Positions 62,974 to 64,000 of a stretch of DNA of 64,000 bases are shown piece after piece. The number at the start of each line of letters is the position of its first letter. Position 1 is the first letter of the stretch. The translations under genes were made by a program, and so were the position numbers. The notes beneath the pieces are model-generated. The model made no database searches. It saw only the letters and a list, made by a program, of their open reading frames with translations, and was not told where the DNA came from. This stretch comes from JAGNHS01 sp964609695 (GTDB lineage: Bacteria; Bdellovibrionota; UBA2428): contig CAZSSP010000001.1 in assembly GCA_964609695.1 (NCBI GenBank), positions 124,001-188,000 on the forward strand, written 5' to 3'.

Positions 62974-64000
62974 ATCAAGAAAAGTTTTTAGATGTTGCCG
63001 AAGAAGTCCAAAATTCTTTGTTTTCTAAATCTATTCTGTCTGCAACGACTCACATTATACTTGTCTTAATTTTGTTGAAAATCACTCCAATTGTAACTGA
63101 AGATTTTAATATTAATTTTTACTCAATGGCCATTATTGGCTTAGCCACTCTTCGAATAATTACAGCTCAAACAGTTAGATTTTTAAAACAAACTCACCAA
63201 AAAATTGCGGCTAATATTTTAAGATCACTAGTTATAGTAACTGGATTATGTTGGGGACTGATTGGATATTTCGGAATTGCAAACTATGGAATCACGCTAG
63301 ATTCCATTATATTACTCATTCCAATTGCCGGAGTTGCCGCAGGTGCCAATAGTAGCCTTTTCTACGAACCCACAGTTTTAAAACTATTCACCACACTCTC
63401 AATTGCACCCGCAATTATCGCAGAAGTTGTTTCGAAAAATTCAACGGCCTACGGCGTAGCCGCCATGACTACATTGTTTTTAGCCTTCTTACTGATTCAG
63501 TGTGAAAAAAACTGCTCAACTGCTCTTAAATCACTTCATTTAAGAAATAAAAACGTAGTTGAAAAAAACAAACTCAGCGCCTTATTAGCCGCCATTCCTG
63601 GCTATATTTCCTGGATTGATTTAGATGGAAAATATCTTGGCGTTAACCCACAATTGGCAGAATTATTCGGAAAAAAAGCAGAAGATTTTGTTGGAATGGA
63701 TGTAGGAAGCTTTCAAAACGATAAAATATTCAAAGACATCATTAATAATTTCACACAATCAGACAAAAGTGTAGAAACTCATGAAGTGCTTTTAAAAACA
63801 CCCATGGGAGAACGCTGGATGCTATTGGCCCTCAAACGCTATGGTTCGTTTAACAAAGAAAAAATTGTGGTAATTGGTATTGATAGCCATGATAAAAAAA
63901 CAGCAGAAAGAGAGCTAGAATCAGCAAGGGCTTCTTCGCTCAATTCCTCAAAACTCGCCTCTCTAGGCCAAATGGCTGGAAATTTCGCCCACGAAATCAA
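62970..64000 (+). CDS. PAS-containing sensor histidine kinase (partial, runs off window)
   Basis: At least 343 residues to the window end. N-terminal membrane region with six or so hydrophobic segments, then a PAS-like domain (LAAIPGYISWIDLDGKYLGVNPQLAELFGKK), a linker, and the start of HisKA with QMAGNFAHEI. TTG start (62970) overlaps the preceding stop; GGAGG lies 4 nt upstream. No in-frame stop before 64000. Confidence 0.85.
   Translation, partial: MNQEKFLDVAEEVQNSLFSKSILSATTHIILVLILLKITPIVTEDFNINFYSMAIIGLATLRIITAQTVRFLKQTHQKIAANILRSLVIVTGLCWGLIGYFGIANYGITLDSIILLIPIAGVAAGANSSLFYEPTVLKLFTTLSIAPAIIAEVVSKNSTAYGVAAMTTLFLAFLLIQCEKNCSTALKSLHLRNKNVVEKNKLSALLAAIPGYISWIDLDGKYLGVNPQLAELFGKKAEDFVGMDVGSFQNDKIFKDIINNFTQSDKSVETHEVLLKTPMGERWMLLALKRYGSFNKEKIVVIGIDSHDKKTAERELESARASSLNSSKLASLGQMAGNFAHEI

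Noticed and set aside
1..64000. CRISPR array
   Set aside because: No set of regularly spaced direct repeats with unique spacers; the Cas4-like domain is part of a DUF2779 fusion without other cas genes.

Overview
The window looks like chromosome of a Gram-negative bacterium, most likely a Bdellovibrionota/deltaproteobacterial-type lineage. The evidence is many secreted lipoproteins and sensor kinases, an NhaR-like LysR regulator, a TopA with Topo_C repeats, and an AT-rich core. The taxon is an inference, not a proof. It begins inside topA, followed by tRNA-Pro(GGG) at 1922-1998. The 3' end of that tRNA gene is an integration hotspot: 14 bp of it are repeated 42.9 kb downstream at 44906-44919, and everything between is accessory DNA.

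The accessory block appears to be two integrative elements in tandem, each ending at its right with an excisionase-like gene and a tyrosine integrase. Element A (about 1999-38202) carries: an XRE-type regulator; a Hanks-type kinase; a five-gene minus-strand operon (Cas4-like/DEDD exonuclease DUF2779, Z1-domain ATPase, small Gly-rich membrane protein, unknown 528-aa protein, PLD-type nuclease); a divergent cold-shock-like protein plus a Type IIG restriction-methyltransferase; and a seven-gene, tightly overlapping minus-strand operon. That second operon encodes a sigma-54 activator, a 76-aa protein, a DUF985 cupin, a periplasmic binding lipoprotein, a hybrid histidine kinase, an SPL-like radical SAM enzyme and an ASCH protein. 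A palindromic operator cluster at 25033-25081 separates it from a plus-strand conjugation block (VirB2/3/4/5/6/8/9/10-like proteins, an FtsK-type coupling ATPase, a replication-relaxation protein) that ends in xis and int. No VirB11 and no classical relaxase were found. Several conjugation genes have good Shine-Dalgarno sequences placed in front of ATT, ATA, ACG or CTG rather than ATG/GTG/TTG.

Element B (about 38203-44919) is a small cargo island with a Hachiman-like defence pair (HamA-type nuclease and HamB-type SKI2 helicase, here with a C-terminal HIRAN domain), a small basic protein, a large imperfect inverted repeat, and its own xis/int. Candidate arm-type integrase sites with 10-11 bp periodicity differ between the two elements (CCCTGCCA for A, GGCACA for B), which supports the two-element reading.

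Right of 44920 the chromosome resumes: a secreted protein with a possible glycosyltransferase-like fold, a remarkable protein with an ECF sigma-like N-terminus and six regularly spaced sigma-region-4-like helix-turn-helix repeats, a lipoprotein serine protease, a frameshifted DUF3592 gene, SnoaL-like and OmpA-like proteins, a LysR regulator, CsbD/GlsB stress proteins, a cytochrome b561-like/YceI pair, a YbbA-YbbP ABC system with a divergent TesA esterase, and a solute-binding protein next to two sensor histidine kinases, the last running off the window.
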